64,000 nucleotides of DNA from Propionibacteriaceae bacterium (lineage in GTDB: Bacteria; Actinomycetota; Actinomycetes; Propionibacteriales; Propionibacteriaceae): contig JAISHO010000022.1 of assembly GCA_031262485.1 (NCBI GenBank), positions 61,009 through 125,008 of the forward strand, given 5' to 3'. Below, one piece after another: positions 1 through 12,822 of this stretch. Within the stretch, counting starts at the first letter, position 1; each line of letters starts with the position of its first letter. Under the pieces are notes generated by a model. That model ran no database searches and was not told the DNA's origin. It was given only the letters and a program-made list of their open reading frames with translations. Made by a program: the position numbers and the translations under genes.

Positions 1-333
1 GATCGCGCGCCGGGCGCCAAACCCGGCCAGCGCTCGCATGCGGGGGAGTTGAAGATCACCGGGGAGACCGACCGTGTCTACACGACGGAGTCGCCCGTCA
101 CCGTCTACGACCCGGTCATCGATCGTGTCATCGTCACCGAGCGCAGCGGTTCAGCCAACGTCGTGGTCTGGAACCCGTGGGTCGACAAGGCGAAGGCGAT
201 GGAGGATTTCGGCGACGACGAGTGGCCGTCGATGATCTGCGTCGAGACGGCCAATATCGGCGATCAGGCGATCAAACTCGGGGCCGGTCAATCGCACACG
301 ATGAGTTTCACGCTCTCGCTCGTCTCCGCCTGA
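1..333 (+). CDS. Glucose-6-phosphate 1-epimerase (D-hexose-6-phosphate mutarotase), C-terminal part
   Basis: Partial gene: the frame is open from the first base, so the start lies upstream. The product should interconvert the alpha and beta anomers of glucose 6-phosphate in the cytosol. The visible C-terminus carries the family's terminal blocks: GELKITGETDRVY, then VVVWNPWVDKAKAMEDF, then MICVETANIG and a closing SHTMSFTLSL. In the aldose-1-epimerase fold the glutamate of the CVETAN block is the catalytic base. A TTG at 49 is in frame but falls inside the conserved sequence and is not a start. The gene ends 304 nt before rpsL, a place where many actinobacteria have rpoC. Family assignment is confident; exact substrate preference is inferred. 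Confidence 0.85.
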   Translation, partial: DRAPGAKPGQRSHAGELKITGETDRVYTTESPVTVYDPVIDRVIVTERSGSANVVVWNPWVDKAKAMEDFGDDEWPSMICVETANIGDQAIKLGAGQSHTMSFTLSLVSA

Positions 334-466
334 GGCCGGGGAGGAAGCGGTGCGGCCCCGGCGTTTCAGCGTCGTCCGAGCTCGGCGGGGAGACGCCGGT
401 GACGGGCGCGGAATCACGCTTGGCAAGGCGTTATATCCTTGTGCAGAGCCGGGGGGCAGGCGCCGT

Positions 467-496
467 TTGACCACACTTGTGCTGAGCGACTAACGT
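467..496 (+). promoter_or_regulatory. Candidate promoter of the str operon (rpsL)
   Basis: TTGACC (467-472) and TAACGT (491-496) are separated by 18 nt, a good match to -35 and TAnnnT -10 boxes. It lies in the 304-nt gene-free stretch before rpsL and would give a leader of about 130 nt. A 6-bp inverted repeat (CCTGGG at 502-507, CCCAGG at 517-522) follows at once, in the early transcript. I see no gene in the stretch. Confidence 0.5.
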
Positions 497-637
497 TAGC
501 CCCTGGGTTTGGTATGCCCAGGTCTGTGACGCGCGTCGTCGCGTCCGACACCCAGTTTTCAGGCTCACGCTCGCGTGGGTCACATGACAAACGCGGCTGG
601 AGTCCTCCAGCGTCATACGGAAAGAGATAACCTCAAG

Positions 638-1003
638 GTGCCTACGATTCAGCAGTTGGTTCGCAAAGGGCGAGTCGACAAGATCTCCAAGACGAAGACG
701 CCTGCCCTCAAGGGCTCGCCCCAGCGCCGCGGGGTTTGCACGCGCGTCTACACGACGACCCCGAAGAAGCCGAACTCGGCCTTGCGCAAGGTCGCTCGTG
801 TGCGTCTGTCCAGCGGCATCGAGGTGACGGCCTACATCCCGGGCGTCGGGCACAACCTGCAGGAGCACTCGATGGTGCTCGTGCGCGGTGGTCGTGTCAA
901 GGATCTGCCGGGCGTGCGCTACAAGATCATCCGGGGGGCGCTCGACACCCAGGCCGTCAAGAACCGTAAGCAAGCCCGCAGCCGTTACGGCGCGAAGAAG
1001 TAG
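638..1003 (+). CDS. rpsL: 30S ribosomal protein S12
   Basis: S12 (uS12) lines the decoding centre of the 30S subunit. The 121-residue product begins [12 protein letters not shown] and keeps the conserved [11 protein letters not shown] block and the [12 protein letters not shown] loop, the two places where streptomycin-resistance changes arise; both look wild type. GTG 638 was chosen because it gives the standard N-terminus and is preceded by a GGAAAGAG site ending 11 nt upstream. The frame stays open further upstream, to 575, but that part is unlike S12. First gene of the str operon; rpsG follows after 5 nt. Confidence 0.98.
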   Translation: MPTIQQLVRKGRVDKISKTKTPALKGSPQRRGVCTRVYTTTPKKPNSALRKVARVRLSSGIEVTAYIPGVGHNLQEHSMVLVRGGRVKDLPGVRYKIIRGALDTQAVKNRKQARSRYGAKK

Positions 1004-1008
1004 AAGTA

Positions 1009-1482
1009 ATGCCTCGCAAAGGACCCGCGCCGAAGCGCCCGGTCGTTCCGGATCCGGTCTACGGTTCGCCGTTGGTGAGCCAGTTGGTGAGCAAGATCCT
1101 CCTCAACGGCAAGATGACGGTCGCCCAAAACATTGTGTACACCGCTCTCGAAGGCACCCGGGAGAAGACGGGCGGCGCTGATCCGGTGCAGACGCTCAAG
1201 CGTGCGCTTGACAATGTCCGTCCGGGCATCGAGGTCAAGTCCCGTCGCGTCGGCGGCGCCACCTACCAGGTGCCGATCGAAGTCAAGCCGGCCCGCGCCA
1301 CGACCTTGGCGATGCGGTGGCTCATCATGTTCTCCCGTCAGCGTCGTGAGAAGACGATGGCCGAGCGCCTGCGCAACGAGATCCTCGACGCGGCCAATGG
1401 CCTCGGCGCCTCGGTCAAGCGTCGCGAAGACACGCACAAGATGGCTGAGGCCAACCGCGCCTTCGCCCACTATCGCTGGTGA
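1009..1482 (+). CDS. rpsG: 30S ribosomal protein S7
   Basis: S7 (uS7) nucleates assembly of the 30S head and contacts E-site tRNA. The 157-residue product is full length and recognisable throughout, from [10 protein letters not shown] to the terminal AHYRW, with the [11 protein letters not shown] beta-hairpin. It follows rpsL by 5 nt, so it is translated from the same message, with its ribosome-binding site formed by the last codons of rpsL. A 211-nt spacer without any gene follows before fusA. Confidence 0.98.
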   Translation: MPRKGPAPKRPVVPDPVYGSPLVSQLVSKILLNGKMTVAQNIVYTALEGTREKTGGADPVQTLKRALDNVRPGIEVKSRRVGGATYQVPIEVKPARATTLAMRWLIMFSRQRREKTMAERLRNEILDAANGLGASVKRREDTHKMAEANRAFAHYRW

Positions 1483-1693
1483 CGATCGACCGGTGAACCG
1501 GAGCTGGTGACATCTCACCGCTCCGGTCCCGTATCGTCGGCGTCGCCAAGCAGGGGGTGTTGGTCACGTCGGTACGATCGCGGGTGTCCGCATTCCCGTC
1601 TGCGGGACGAAGGCGGTCTCCACGCGCCACTGGCTCCTCACGTGAGCCATCACCCTTGAGAGATATCGAAGAAGAAGCGTAGAAGGAATCATC

Positions 1694-3805
<2,112 letters not shown>

Positions 3806-3869
3806 GGCCTCGGTGGGGGCCTCAGATCGCCGCCACCGCGTGAACTTCAATGTCGGGTATGCTGCCAGC

Positions 3870-3898
3870 TTGACGGCTTAGCCGACGTGAGAAAGACT
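3870..3898 (+). promoter_or_regulatory. Candidate promoter upstream of tuf
   Basis: TTGACG (3870-3875) and AAGACT (3893-3898) are 17 nt apart in the 226-nt gap between fusA and tuf. An internal promoter here would let EF-Tu be made in excess over EF-G, as is common. The -10 is imperfect; a TATGCT at 3858-3863 is an alternative without a clear -35. Confidence 0.35.
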
Positions 3899-3955
3899 AT
3901 CGTGCGTCTGTCTCCGCAAGAGGCATATGCGCGTTAGTCGCACAACCAGAACGAT

Positions 3956-4004
3956 GCCCCGCACACGCGGGGGATCACAGAATAGAAGGCGCCCCGCACA
4001 CGCG
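3956..4004 (+). repeat. Pair of 14-nt direct repeats in the tuf leader
   Basis: GCCCCGCACACGCG occurs at 3956-3969 and again, exactly, at 3991-4004, with copy starts 35 nt apart. The second copy ends about 27 nt before the tuf start codon. No protein reads through them convincingly. They could be an operator pair, an RNA element, or a chance duplication in a GC-rich leader. Confidence 0.5.
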
Positions 4005-4031
4005 TGGCGACAATCCGAAGAAGGAGCCCAA

Positions 4032-5225
<1,194 letters not shown>

Positions 5226-5252
5226 GCGCTTTCTAGCATCACCCTGATCCTC

Positions 5253-5291
5253 AACGTGGGGCTCCGCAGCAATGCGGGGCCCCACGTTTTT
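5253..5291 (+). terminator. Rho-independent terminator after tuf
   Basis: A 15-bp stem (5253-5267 pairing with 5274-5288, one G-U pair) with a six-base AGCAAT loop is followed by a T5 run (5287-5291). Textbook terminator that separates the str operon from gltX. Confidence 0.92.
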
Positions 5292-5339
5292 CCTCCCCGA
5301 GGCGTGCCCGGAGTTCCGGACTCGGGTCACTCCATCGTC

Positions 5340-5345
5340 TAGTCT
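5340..5345 (+). promoter_or_regulatory. -10 box for a probably leaderless gltX
   Basis: TAGTCT fits the actinobacterial TAnnnT -10 consensus and ends 9 nt before the gltX ATG. No Shine-Dalgarno is seen between. No convincing -35 is visible. The same arrangement recurs at tsaE and around 39700-39880. Confidence 0.45.
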
Positions 5346-5354
5346 GAGCACGTT

Positions 5355-6887
5355 ATGTCTTCTTCATCTTCTGCTGCCGCGCCCACTGTCCCGTCCCCGC
5401 TCGCCCCGGCTCGTCTACGGGTCGCCCCCTCGCCGACAGGCGATCCCCATGTCGGGACGGCCTATATGTCGCTGTTCAATCTGGCCTACGCCCGTAAGAC
5501 CTCAGGCCAATTCGTCTTGAGGATCGAAGACACCGATCGTGAGCGTTACGTCGCCGATTCTGAGGCGCAGATCTTCGACACCTTGCGCTGGCTCGGCTTG
5601 GACTGGGACGAGGGCCCCGACATCGGCGGCCCTTACGGCCCGTACCGCCAATCCGAGCGGTTGGAGACATACCGTCCTTTCGTCGATCAGCTCATCGCCG
5701 ACGGCCATGCCTATCACTGTTGGTGCACCCGCGAGCGGTTGGCCGAACTACGCCGGGAGCAAGAGGCTTCCAAGCAGGCGGTGACTGGCTACGACCGTCT
5801 CTGCTACGGGATGACCGAGGAGGAACGCGCCCAGCTGCCCGGCTTCAGCCCGACGCCGGTCGTGCGCATGCTCGTCCCTGACGACATCGAGCTGACCTTC
5901 ACCGATCTCATCCGAGGGCAGATCGCGGCGCCGCGTCCCGATGATCAGGTCATCCTCAAGGCCGATGGTTTCCCGACCTACCATCTCGCCGTCGTCGTCG
6001 ACGACCACCTCATGGGGATCACCCACGTCGTTCGTGGCGAGGAGTGGATCTCATCGACCCCTAAACACCTCCAGCTCTACCGCTGGTTGGGTTGGCAGGC
6101 GCCCGCGTTCTGCCACATGCCCCTGCTGCGCAACACCGACCATTCGAAGATCTCGAAGCGGAAGAATCCTGCCGCCCGGCTCCTCTGGTTCCGTGAGGAG
6201 GGTTATCTGCCCGAGGCGTTGCGCAATTTCCTCCAGCTCATGGGGTATCCGCCGGTCGGTCATGACGGGGAGGAGATGTCGACCTTCGACGAGTTCGTCG
6301 CCGCCTTCGACTGGTCGTCGGTCAACACGGTCGGCCCCGTCTTCGATGTCGCCAAGCTGACCTGGCTCAACGGTCGTCATATCCGCGCTCTGTCCGCCGA
6401 GGATCTAGCCGATCGAGTGCTCGCCCACATCAGCCGATACCAGCGGATCGACGACCCGCTCACCACTGCTCAAGAGGAGATGATCCGCCGCGGCGTCCCC
6501 CTGATCCACGAGCGCCTCGAACTCCTCAAGGACGCCCTCGGCAAGCTCGACTTCCTCTTGGCCGACGATGCGACGATGTCGATCGATGACGACGCCCGCG
6601 CCCAGGTCGGCGAGGCCTCCGTCCCCGTCCTCGATCAGGCCGTCAACGCGCTGGAGGCGGTGGGGGAGTGGTCGGCCGCCGCGATCGAGGCGGCGTTGCG
6701 GGCCTCGCTCGTCGAGGAGATGGGGCTCAAGCCGCGGGTCGCGTTCACTCCGGTGCGCACGGCGATCGCCGGCCGACGGGTCTCACCGCCCTTGTTCGAG
6801 TCGATGGAGGTGCTGGGGCGGGAGTCCTCGCTTCGCCGTCTGACTCGTCTGGCCACGCTTCTCCGTGCGGCACAAGCCTCGAATTGA
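5355..6887 (+). CDS. gltX: Glutamyl-tRNA synthetase
   Basis: Class I synthetase charging tRNA-Glu. The 510-residue product has the HIGH-type element ([12 protein letters not shown], about residues 24-35), the RIEDTDRER block and a KMSKS-type loop (KISKRKN). A zinc-binding arrangement CWC followed by YDRLC matches the bacterial GluRS site (two Cys, then Tyr and Cys). The first roughly 20 residues (Ser/Ala/Pro-rich) precede the conserved core, so the start is less certain than the rest; ATG 5355 fits a leaderless transcript. It sits alone between the tuf terminator and the S10 leader, an unusual location for gltX. Whether it also charges tRNA-Gln cannot be told here. Confidence 0.96.
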   Translation: MSSSSSAAAPTVPSPLAPARLRVAPSPTGDPHVGTAYMSLFNLAYARKTSGQFVLRIEDTDRERYVADSEAQIFDTLRWLGLDWDEGPDIGGPYGPYRQSERLETYRPFVDQLIADGHAYHCWCTRERLAELRREQEASKQAVTGYDRLCYGMTEEERAQLPGFSPTPVVRMLVPDDIELTFTDLIRGQIAAPRPDDQVILKADGFPTYHLAVVVDDHLMGITHVVRGEEWISSTPKHLQLYRWLGWQAPAFCHMPLLRNTDHSKISKRKNPAARLLWFREEGYLPEALRNFLQLMGYPPVGHDGEEMSTFDEFVAAFDWSSVNTVGPVFDVAKLTWLNGRHIRALSAEDLADRVLAHISRYQRIDDPLTTAQEEMIRRGVPLIHERLELLKDALGKLDFLLADDATMSIDDDARAQVGEASVPVLDQAVNALEAVGEWSAAAIEAALRASLVEEMGLKPRVAFTPVRTAIAGRRVSPPLFESMEVLGRESSLRRLTRLATLLRAAQASN

Positions 6888-6950
6888 GCGGTGAATCCCG
6901 GTTCGGTGCGGGCGCGAACCGACATCACGGAACTGGATTTGCAACGCCGG

Positions 6951-6956
6951 TATACT
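6951..6956 (+). promoter_or_regulatory. Candidate -10 box of the S10 operon
   Basis: TATACT is nearly the ideal -10 hexamer. It stands in the 324-nt gene-free stretch between gltX and rpsJ, about 255 nt before the rpsJ start. I cannot find a good -35 at 16 to 18 nt, so the assignment rests on the hexamer and the position. Confidence 0.4.
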
Positions 6957-7140
6957 CCGTGGAAGAATCATCCGGGTTGCTCCGGCGACGGTTCTTTCAG
7001 CTGCGTGGGCGCTGTGTCTGCGGTGCTGATGGAACCGGGTCTCATCCCGATCCTTGGTCGGGAGTCATCCATCGCTCTTAAGCGAGGATGAAGACGGCTC
7101 TCAGGGCGCGACACGCCCGACAGCGTGGACCGGAGCAGAG

Positions 7141-7163
7141 AGGCGATTCGCCGTGAATCGCCT
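7141..7163 (+). promoter_or_regulatory. Hairpin in the S10 operon leader
   Basis: AGGCGATTC and GAATCGCCT form a perfect 9-bp stem with a GCCGT loop, 48 nt before the rpsJ start codon. There is no T run, so it is not a terminator. In other bacteria S10 leaders are regulatory RNA targets of L4; such a role here is only a possibility. Confidence 0.5.
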
Positions 7164-7211
7164 AACGCGAGACCGGGACGACCCGGCTGAGCAGGCAGGA
7201 AGGAAGTTCCC

Positions 7212-7523
7212 GTGGCAGGGCAAAAGATCCGTATCCGATTACGGGCATATGACCACGAGGTCATCGACTCCTCGGCGAAGAAGATCGTCGACACGGTCAC
7301 TCGCACGGGCGCCACGGTGGCGGGCCCCGTTCCGCTGCCGACGGAGAAGAACGTCTTCTGCGTCATCCGGTCGCCGCACAAGTACAAGGACTCCCGGGAA
7401 CACTTCGAGATGAGGACGCACAAGCGCCTGATCGACATCCTCGATCCGACGCCGAAGACGGTTGATTCCCTCATGCGTCTCGATCTTCCCGCCGGTGTCG
7501 ACATCGAGATCAAGCTTCCCTGA
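7212..7523 (+). CDS. rpsJ: 30S ribosomal protein S10
   Basis: S10 (uS10) is a 30S head protein that also joins NusB in antitermination. The 103-residue product ([20 protein letters not shown] to VDIEIKLP) is complete. GTG 7212 gives the standard N-terminus and is preceded by GGAAGG. It is the first gene of a run of 20 closely spaced ribosomal protein genes that leads into secY and adk; rplC begins within 10 nt. Confidence 0.98.
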   Translation: MAGQKIRIRLRAYDHEVIDSSAKKIVDTVTRTGATVAGPVPLPTEKNVFCVIRSPHKYKDSREHFEMRTHKRLIDILDPTPKTVDSLMRLDLPAGVDIEIKLP

Positions 7524-7531
7524 GGGCGATG

Positions 7532-8182
7532 ATGAGTCAAGAACGTAAAGTCAAAGGAATCCTGGGCACCAAGCTCGGCATGACCCAAGTCTGGGATGAG
7601 AACAACCGCGTTGTTCCCGTCACCGTGGTCGAGGCCGGTCCCTGCGTCGTCACCCAGGTGCGCACGCCTGCGACGGATGGATATTCCGCCGTCCAACTCG
7701 GCTTCGGCGCGATTCGCCCGAAGAAGGTGACGAAGCCACAGGCTGGTCACTTCAGCAAGGCCGATGTCACTCCGCGGCGCCATCTCATGGAGATCCGCAC
7801 CGCCGACGCCAGCGAGTACACCCTCGGCCAAGAGGTCACGAGCGAGGTGTTCGAAGCCGCTGAGATCGTCGATGTCATCGGTATCACCCGCGGTCGCGGC
7901 ACCGCTGGCGTCATGAAGCGCCATGGTTTCGCCGGCCTCGGCGCCGGTCACGGTGTCCATCGCAAGCACCGTTCGCCCGGTTCGATCGGCGAGTGCTCGA
8001 CCCCGTCGCGCATCTTCAAGGGTCTGCGCATGGCCGGTCGCATGGGTGTCAATCGTAAGACGGTCCAGAACCTCAAGGTTCATGCCGTTGACGCCGAGCG
8101 CAACCTCATTCTCGTCAAGGGCGCGATCCCCGGCCCCAAGGGTGGCCTCGTCGTCATCCGGTCGGCCGCGAAGAAGGGCTGA
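7532..8182 (+). CDS. rplC: 50S ribosomal protein L3
   Basis: L3 (uL3) is an early 23S-binding assembly protein close to the peptidyl transferase centre. The product has [16 protein letters not shown] near the start and the long central loop with [13 protein letters not shown]. Two ATG codons lie in tandem, at 7529 and 7532; the second is preferred because GAGGG (7522-7526) is then 5 nt away instead of 2. About 216 residues, normal length. Between rpsJ and rplD in canonical order. Confidence 0.97.
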   Translation: MSQERKVKGILGTKLGMTQVWDENNRVVPVTVVEAGPCVVTQVRTPATDGYSAVQLGFGAIRPKKVTKPQAGHFSKADVTPRRHLMEIRTADASEYTLGQEVTSEVFEAAEIVDVIGITRGRGTAGVMKRHGFAGLGAGHGVHRKHRSPGSIGECSTPSRIFKGLRMAGRMGVNRKTVQNLKVHAVDAERNLILVKGAIPGPKGGLVVIRSAAKKG

Positions 8183-8187
8183 GAACA

Positions 8188-9426
8188 ATGACAGACACTG
8201 TGAAGATCGCTCTCGTCTCGGGGTCGAAGAAAGCCGGCAGCGTCAACGTTCCGGCCGATCAGTTCGACGCTCCGGTCAACATTCCTCTCATTCATCAGGT
8301 CGCCAACGCGCAGATGGCCGCTGCCCGCCAGGGCACGCACGCCACCAAGACGCGTAGCGAGGTCTCCGGCGGTGGCAAGAAGCCGTGGCGCCAGAAGGGC
8401 ACCGGTCGCGCTCGTCAGGGGTCGCGTCGTGCTCCGCAGTGGACGGGTGGTGGCGTCGTCCACGGTCCGCAGCCGCGGTCCTACGCCCAGCGCACCAATA
8501 AGAAGATGATCGCCGCCGCTTTGCGCGCCGTTCTCTCCGATCGCACCCGCGAGGGGCGTCTGTTCGCCATCGAATCGCTTATCTCGGGCGATGCTCCGTC
8601 GACGAAGGAAGCGGTCACGGCGTTGGCCGCGATTGGCGAGTACCGCTCGGCGCTCGTCGTGCTGGCCCGTGACGAAGACCTCGCCTGGCTCTCGTTGCGC
8701 AACGTCGCCTATGTCCATCCGATCGCCGTGGACCAGCTCAACGTCTACGACGTCTTGGCCCACGACGCGGTCGTCTTCTCGAAGTCCGCTCTCGACGCCT
8801 ATGTCGCCCGGGTCTCTGGAGCCGTCTCCGAGATCGCCGACGATGAGGACGAGGCCCCGGCCGCTCCGGTTGAGAAGAAAGCGGAGAAGAAAGCCGACAA
8901 GGCTGACAAGGCTGAGGCGAAAGCCAAGGCCGAGAAACCCGCCGCCGTGAAGAAGCCTGAGAAGGTGGAAAGCGTGAAGAAGGGGCCCGCCGAAGTGGCG
9001 ACACCCGCCTCCGCCTCCACACCGGTCGAGATCGTCGTCGAGCCCGCTGAAGAGCCGGTCGTCGTCGATGAGGCCGTCGTCGAGGCTGAGCCGGAAGAGA
9101 AGAAGCCGGCCAAGAAGGCTGCTGAGCCTGTGGCGAAGAAGCTCGCCGACCCGGTGGAGAAGAAAGAACCGGCCAAGAAGGCCGAGGAGCCTGCGGACGA
9201 GGACAAGAAGGACTACGGTCCGGGTTCATTCCGCGGTGACACCCCGCCCGAGGGTTACGACATCAAGGGCAATGAGGATTCCATGAAATTCCACACCCCG
9301 GATTCGCCGTGGTATTCGCGGACGATCGCCGAGGTCTGGTTCAACAGCGTCGACGCAGCCGAGGCGGCCGGATTCGTCTCCGTCACCGGCGACACCGGCG
9401 CTGAGGACGAGGAGGAAGCCAAATGA
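8188..9426 (+). CDS. rplD: 50S ribosomal protein L4 with long C-terminal extension and added domain
   Basis: Residues 1 to about 215 are ordinary L4 (uL4), a 23S-binding protein lining the exit tunnel, with the [18 protein letters not shown] tunnel loop. The product is 412 residues, about twice the family's usual length. Residues about 221-340 are a low-complexity Lys/Ala/Glu/Pro/Val linker. Residues about 342-412 form a compact conserved-looking module with [24 protein letters not shown] and AAEAAGF, ending in an acidic tail. I recall this short module from other actinobacterial proteins, including variant ribosomal proteins, under the name sunset domain; that is memory and not a search result. 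The frame runs unbroken into an ATGA overlap with rplW, so the extension is not an assembly artefact. Confidence 0.95.
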   Translation: MTDTVKIALVSGSKKAGSVNVPADQFDAPVNIPLIHQVANAQMAAARQGTHATKTRSEVSGGGKKPWRQKGTGRARQGSRRAPQWTGGGVVHGPQPRSYAQRTNKKMIAAALRAVLSDRTREGRLFAIESLISGDAPSTKEAVTALAAIGEYRSALVVLARDEDLAWLSLRNVAYVHPIAVDQLNVYDVLAHDAVVFSKSALDAYVARVSGAVSEIADDEDEAPAAPVEKKAEKKADKADKAEAKAKAEKPAAVKKPEKVESVKKGPAEVATPASASTPVEIVVEPAEEPVVVDEAVVEAEPEEKKPAKKAAEPVAKKLADPVEKKEPAKKAEEPADEDKKDYGPGSFRGDTPPEGYDIKGNEDSMKFHTPDSPWYSRTIAEVWFNSVDAAEAAGFVSVTGDTGAEDEEEAK

Positions 9427-9731
9427 GCGCCGCGATGAAGATTCGCGACTATCGGGATGTCTTGCTGGCCCCGGTCGTCAGCGAGAAGAGCTACAGCCTC
9501 ATCGATGAGAAGAAGTACACCTTCCTCGTCGATCCGAAGGCGAACAAGACCGAGATCAAGATCGCTGTTGAGAAGGTCTTCGGCGTCACCGTCGTCCAGG
9601 TCAACACGATGAATCGTGCTGGCAAGCGTCGTCGCACCCGCTACGGCTGGGGTCGGCGTCCGGACACCAAGCGCGCCATTGTGACGGTGGCCGAGGGCGA
9701 CTCGATCGACGTGTTCGGTTCGGGTATCTGA
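9423..9731 (+). CDS. rplW: 50S ribosomal protein L23
   Basis: L23 (uL23) sits at the tunnel exit and docks trigger factor and SRP. The 102-residue product shows [13 protein letters not shown] near the start and the basic [18 protein letters not shown] segment. Its ATG overlaps the rplD stop by 4 nt (ATGA), which implies translational coupling with the unusual L4 and argues that the L4 extension is really translated. Confidence 0.97.
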   Translation: MSAAMKIRDYRDVLLAPVVSEKSYSLIDEKKYTFLVDPKANKTEIKIAVEKVFGVTVVQVNTMNRAGKRRRTRYGWGRRPDTKRAIVTVAEGDSIDVFGSGI

Positions 9732-9752
9732 GGCGAGAGAGGGTAATCCACC

Positions 9753-10589
9753 ATGGGAATCCGTAAGTACAAGCCGACGACACCGGGCCGCCGTGGCTCG
9801 AGTGTGGCCGATTTCGTCGAAGTGACCCGCTCCACTCCGGAGAAGTCCCTCGTCGTCGCCAAGCCGAAGACCGGCGGGCGCAACAATCAGGGCCGGATCA
9901 CGACGCGCCACATCGGCGGCGGCCACAAGCAGGCCTATCGCCTCATCGACTTCAAGCGCTACGACAAGGACGGCGTCACCGCCAAGGTCGCTCACATCGA
10001 GTACGACCCCAACCGCACCGCCCGCATCGCGCTCCTCCATTACGAGGATGGTGAGAAGCGCTACATCATCGCTCCGAAAGATGTCCGCCAGGGAGACTGG
10101 GTCGAATCCGGTCCCGGCGCCGACATCCGTCCTGGCAACAACTTGCCGCTGCGTTCCATCCCCGTCGGCACGCTCGTCCATGCGGTCGAGTTGCGCCCCG
10201 GCGGCGGCGCCAAGATGGGCCGTTCGGCTGGCGCCTCGATCCAATTGGTCGCCCGCGAGGGGAAATACGCCACGTTGAGGATGCCCTCTGGTGAGATGCG
10301 GATGGTCGACATCCGCTGCCGCGCCACTGTCGGCGAGGTCGGAAACGCCGAGCAGTCGAACATCAACTGGGGCAAGGCCGGCCGGATGCGCTGGAAGGGC
10401 GTCCGTCCCACTGTCCGCGGTGTCGTCATGAACCCGATCGACCACCCGCATGGCGGTGGCGAGGGCCGGACCTCCGGTGGCCGTCACCCGGTCTCCCCGT
10501 GGGGCAAGCCCGAAGGCCGGACCCGTCACAAGAACAAAGCGTCCGATCGTCTGATCATCCGTCGTCGTAAGACCGGCAAGAAGCGCTGA
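9753..10589 (+). CDS. rplB: 50S ribosomal protein L2
   Basis: L2 (uL2) is required for subunit joining and peptidyl transferase activity. The 278-residue product is full length, with [19 protein letters not shown] near the N-terminus and the [13 protein letters not shown] loop that carries the functionally important histidine, ending RRRKTGKKR. It follows rplW by 21 nt and precedes rpsS by 15 nt. Confidence 0.98.
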   Translation: MGIRKYKPTTPGRRGSSVADFVEVTRSTPEKSLVVAKPKTGGRNNQGRITTRHIGGGHKQAYRLIDFKRYDKDGVTAKVAHIEYDPNRTARIALLHYEDGEKRYIIAPKDVRQGDWVESGPGADIRPGNNLPLRSIPVGTLVHAVELRPGGGAKMGRSAGASIQLVAREGKYATLRMPSGEMRMVDIRCRATVGEVGNAEQSNINWGKAGRMRWKGVRPTVRGVVMNPIDHPHGGGEGRTSGGRHPVSPWGKPEGRTRHKNKASDRLIIRRRKTGKKR

Positions 10590-10604
10590 GCAGGAGCCTG
10601 AGAA

Positions 10605-10886
10605 ATGCCACGTAGCCTGAAAAAGGGTCCCTTCGTTGACGATCACCTTCTCAAGAAGGTCGACGCCCTCAACGAGAAGAACGCCAAGACCGTCATCAAG
10701 ACATGGTCGCGTCGTTCCATGATCGTCCCGGACATGATCGGCCACACCATCGCCGTTCATGACGGCCGCAAGCACGTCCCGGTGTTCGTCACCGAGGCCA
10801 TGGTCGGTCACAAACTCGGCGAGTTCGCGCCGACGAGGACCTTCCGCGGCCACGTCAAGGACGACAAGAAGGCGCGGAAGCGCTGA
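10605..10886 (+). CDS. rpsS: 30S ribosomal protein S19
   Basis: S19 (uS19) lies in the 30S head near the A site and pairs with S13. The 93-residue product begins [18 protein letters not shown] and contains [19 protein letters not shown] and [13 protein letters not shown], all family hallmarks. Spacing to both neighbours is under 20 nt. A CAGGAGC Shine-Dalgarno precedes the ATG. Confidence 0.98.
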   Translation: MPRSLKKGPFVDDHLLKKVDALNEKNAKTVIKTWSRRSMIVPDMIGHTIAVHDGRKHVPVFVTEAMVGHKLGEFAPTRTFRGHVKDDKKARKR

Positions 10887-10903
10887 GGAGAGGTCGCACA
10901 TCC

Positions 10904-11335
10904 ATGAGCACGAAATACGATCGTCCGACTCGACGCGACGCCCTGCTGGGCGATCGCCCGGGCGCCTATGCCATCGCGCGGCACGTCAGGATGACCCCGA
11001 TGAAGGTTCGCCGGGTCGTCGACTTGGTCCGCGGTCTACCGGTCGAGGAAGCCCTCACCCTGCTGAGGTTCGCTCCCCAAGCCGCCTCCGAACCGGTCTA
11101 CAAGGTCGTCGCCTCTGCGGTCGCCAACGCCGAACAGGTCGAGAACCTGCGCGCCGCCGACCTCGTCGTCTCGAAGATCTTCGTCGACGAGGGTGTCACG
11201 ATGCGCCGGATCCGCCCCCGCGCCAAAGGCTCGGCCTCCCGCATCCTCAAGCGGGCGAGCCACATCACCGTCGTCGTCGAGCCGCAGGAAGCGAAGGTTC
11301 GACCGGCGTCCACCAAGGCTGAGAAGGAGGCCTGA
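10904..11335 (+). CDS. rplV: 50S ribosomal protein L22
   Basis: L22 (uL22) reaches into the exit tunnel. The 143-residue product has the [16 protein letters not shown] start block and the tunnel hairpin with [17 protein letters not shown] short charged tail rich in Lys, Ala and Glu follows the core, as often in actinobacteria. It ends 1 nt before the rpsC start codon. Confidence 0.97.
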   Translation: MSTKYDRPTRRDALLGDRPGAYAIARHVRMTPMKVRRVVDLVRGLPVEEALTLLRFAPQAASEPVYKVVASAVANAEQVENLRAADLVVSKIFVDEGVTMRRIRPRAKGSASRILKRASHITVVVEPQEAKVRPASTKAEKEA

Positions 11336-11336
11336 G

Positions 11337-12161
11337 ATGGGTCAAAAAATCAACCCCTACGGCTTCCGCTTGGGTATCACGACCGACCACGTGTCCCGGT
11401 GGTACGCCGACAAGCAGTACTCGGAGTACGTCGGCGAGGACATCAAGATCCGCCGCTACCTGACGAAGACTCTCGAGCGGGCCGGCATCTCCTCGGTTGA
11501 GATCGAGCGCCGCTCCGAGCGCGTCACGATCTACCTTTACGCCGCTCGTCCGGGCATCGTCATCGGTCGTAACGGCGCCGAGGCCGAGAAGGTCCGTGGC
11601 TATCTCGAGAAGCTGACCGGCAAGCAGGTCCAGCTCAACATTCTTGAAGTCAAGAACCCCGAGGTCGACGCCCAGCTCGTCGCCCAGGGTGTGGCCGAGC
11701 AGCTCGGCGCCCGCGTGGCCTTCCGTCGCGCCATGCGCAAAGCTCAGCAGTCGGCGATGCGCGCCGGCGCCCTCGGCATCCGGATCCAGTGCTCCGGCCG
11801 TCTCGGCGGGGCTGAGATGAGCCGTTCCGAGTTCTACCGCGAAGGACGAGTTCCGCTGCACACGCTGCGCGCCGACATCGACTTCGGGTTCTACGAGGCC
11901 CGCACGACCTTCGGCCGGATCGGCGTCAAGGTCTGGATCTACAAGGGTGATGTCACCGGCACTCGGGCCGAGCGCGCCGCTCAGCGGGCCGCCCGTCAGT
12001 CCGCCCTCACCCGTCAGCGTCCCGGCCGCCGTCCGGGTCGCGATGGAGATCGTCCCGGCCGTTCTGGCCGTCGCCGCAACGAGGCTCCGGCCGCGACCGC
12101 TTCCGCTCCGGTGGAGGCGCCCGTCGTCGAGGCTCCTGCGGCTGAGAACACAGGAGAGTGA
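11337..12161 (+). CDS. rpsC: 30S ribosomal protein S3
   Basis: S3 (uS3) forms part of the mRNA entry channel and helicase. The 274-residue product begins [14 protein letters not shown] and has the KH-type [14 protein letters not shown] segment and the [19 protein letters not shown] block. The frame is open well upstream, but ATG 11337 gives the family start and has AAGGAGG 6 nt before it. The last roughly 50 residues ([17 protein letters not shown] onward, then Ala/Pro/Glu-rich) are an actinobacterial-style low-complexity tail. Confidence 0.97.
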   Translation: MGQKINPYGFRLGITTDHVSRWYADKQYSEYVGEDIKIRRYLTKTLERAGISSVEIERRSERVTIYLYAARPGIVIGRNGAEAEKVRGYLEKLTGKQVQLNILEVKNPEVDAQLVAQGVAEQLGARVAFRRAMRKAQQSAMRAGALGIRIQCSGRLGGAEMSRSEFYREGRVPLHTLRADIDFGFYEARTTFGRIGVKVWIYKGDVTGTRAERAAQRAARQSALTRQRPGRRPGRDGDRPGRSGRRRNEAPAATASAPVEAPVVEAPAAENTGE

Positions 12162-12166
12162 TTGTT

Positions 12167-12586
12167 ATGTTGATTCCTCGTCGTGTGAAGCATCGCAAAC
12201 AGCACCACCCCCGGCGGACCGGCATGGCCAAAGGCGGCACCAAGCTCGCTTTCGGAGAATACGGTATCCAGGCGTTGGAGTCCTCCTACCTGACGAACCG
12301 TCAGATCGAGGCCGCCCGTATCGCCATGACCCGTCACATCCGCCGTGGTGGCAAGGTGTGGATCAACGTCTACCCCGACCGTCCGTTGACGAAGAAGCCG
12401 GCCGAGACCCGGATGGGTTCCGGCAAAGGCTCCCCCGAATGGTGGATCGCCAACATCAAGCCGGGCCGGGTCCTCTTCGAACTCTCCGGCGTCTCCGAGG
12501 ATGTCGCCCGGGAAGCCATGCGACTGGCTATTCACAAGCTGCCTTTTAAGGCGCGTTTCATCAAGCGGGAAGCGGGTGAGATCTGA
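12167..12586 (+). CDS. rplP: 50S ribosomal protein L16
   Basis: L16 (uL16) organises the A-site region of the 50S subunit. The 139-residue product begins [19 protein letters not shown] and includes the [19 protein letters not shown] block and [13 protein letters not shown] 12167 is chosen over an in-frame GTG at 12158 that overlaps the rpsC stop, because MLIPRRVK is the universal start and AGGAG lies 10 nt upstream. It shares one base with the rpmC start. Confidence 0.97.
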   Translation: MLIPRRVKHRKQHHPRRTGMAKGGTKLAFGEYGIQALESSYLTNRQIEAARIAMTRHIRRGGKVWINVYPDRPLTKKPAETRMGSGKGSPEWWIANIKPGRVLFELSGVSEDVAREAMRLAIHKLPFKARFIKREAGEI

Positions 12587-12822
12587 TGGCGACGACAACC
12601 GCCGCTGAACTGCGGGGATTGAGCCGCACGGAACTGAACGCACGTGTGCTCGAACTGAAGAAGGAACTCTTCACTCTGCGTTTCGCTGCCCAAACCGGTC
12701 AGTTGGAATCCCACGGTCGTCTGCGGGAAGCCCGCAAGGACATCGCCCGGATCTACACCGTTCTGCAAGAGCGTAACCTCGGCCTCGTCGCCGAGCCCGA
12801 TGAAGGGGAGAAGAAAGAATGA
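12586..12822 (+). CDS. rpmC: 50S ribosomal protein L29
   Basis: L29 (uL29) flanks the tunnel exit next to L23. The 78-residue helical product has [20 protein letters not shown] and [18 protein letters not shown]. Its ATG uses the last base of the rplP stop (TGATG) and its end overlaps rpsQ by 4 nt, so the three are translationally coupled. Confidence 0.96.
   Translation: MATTTAAELRGLSRTELNARVLELKKELFTLRFAAQTGQLESHGRLREARKDIARIYTVLQERNLGLVAEPDEGEKKE

Noticed and set aside
3927..4031. An EF-Tu start 35 codons upstream at ATG 3927
   Set aside because: The extra residues (Arg/Thr/Pro-rich) have no EF-Tu counterpart, while GTG 4032 has AAGAAGGAG and gives the universal N-terminus.
8738..9229. 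Minus-strand frames of 135-163 codons opposite the L4 linker
   Set aside because: Ser/Arg/Pro low-complexity reading of the Lys/Ala/Glu linker codons, not a gene.
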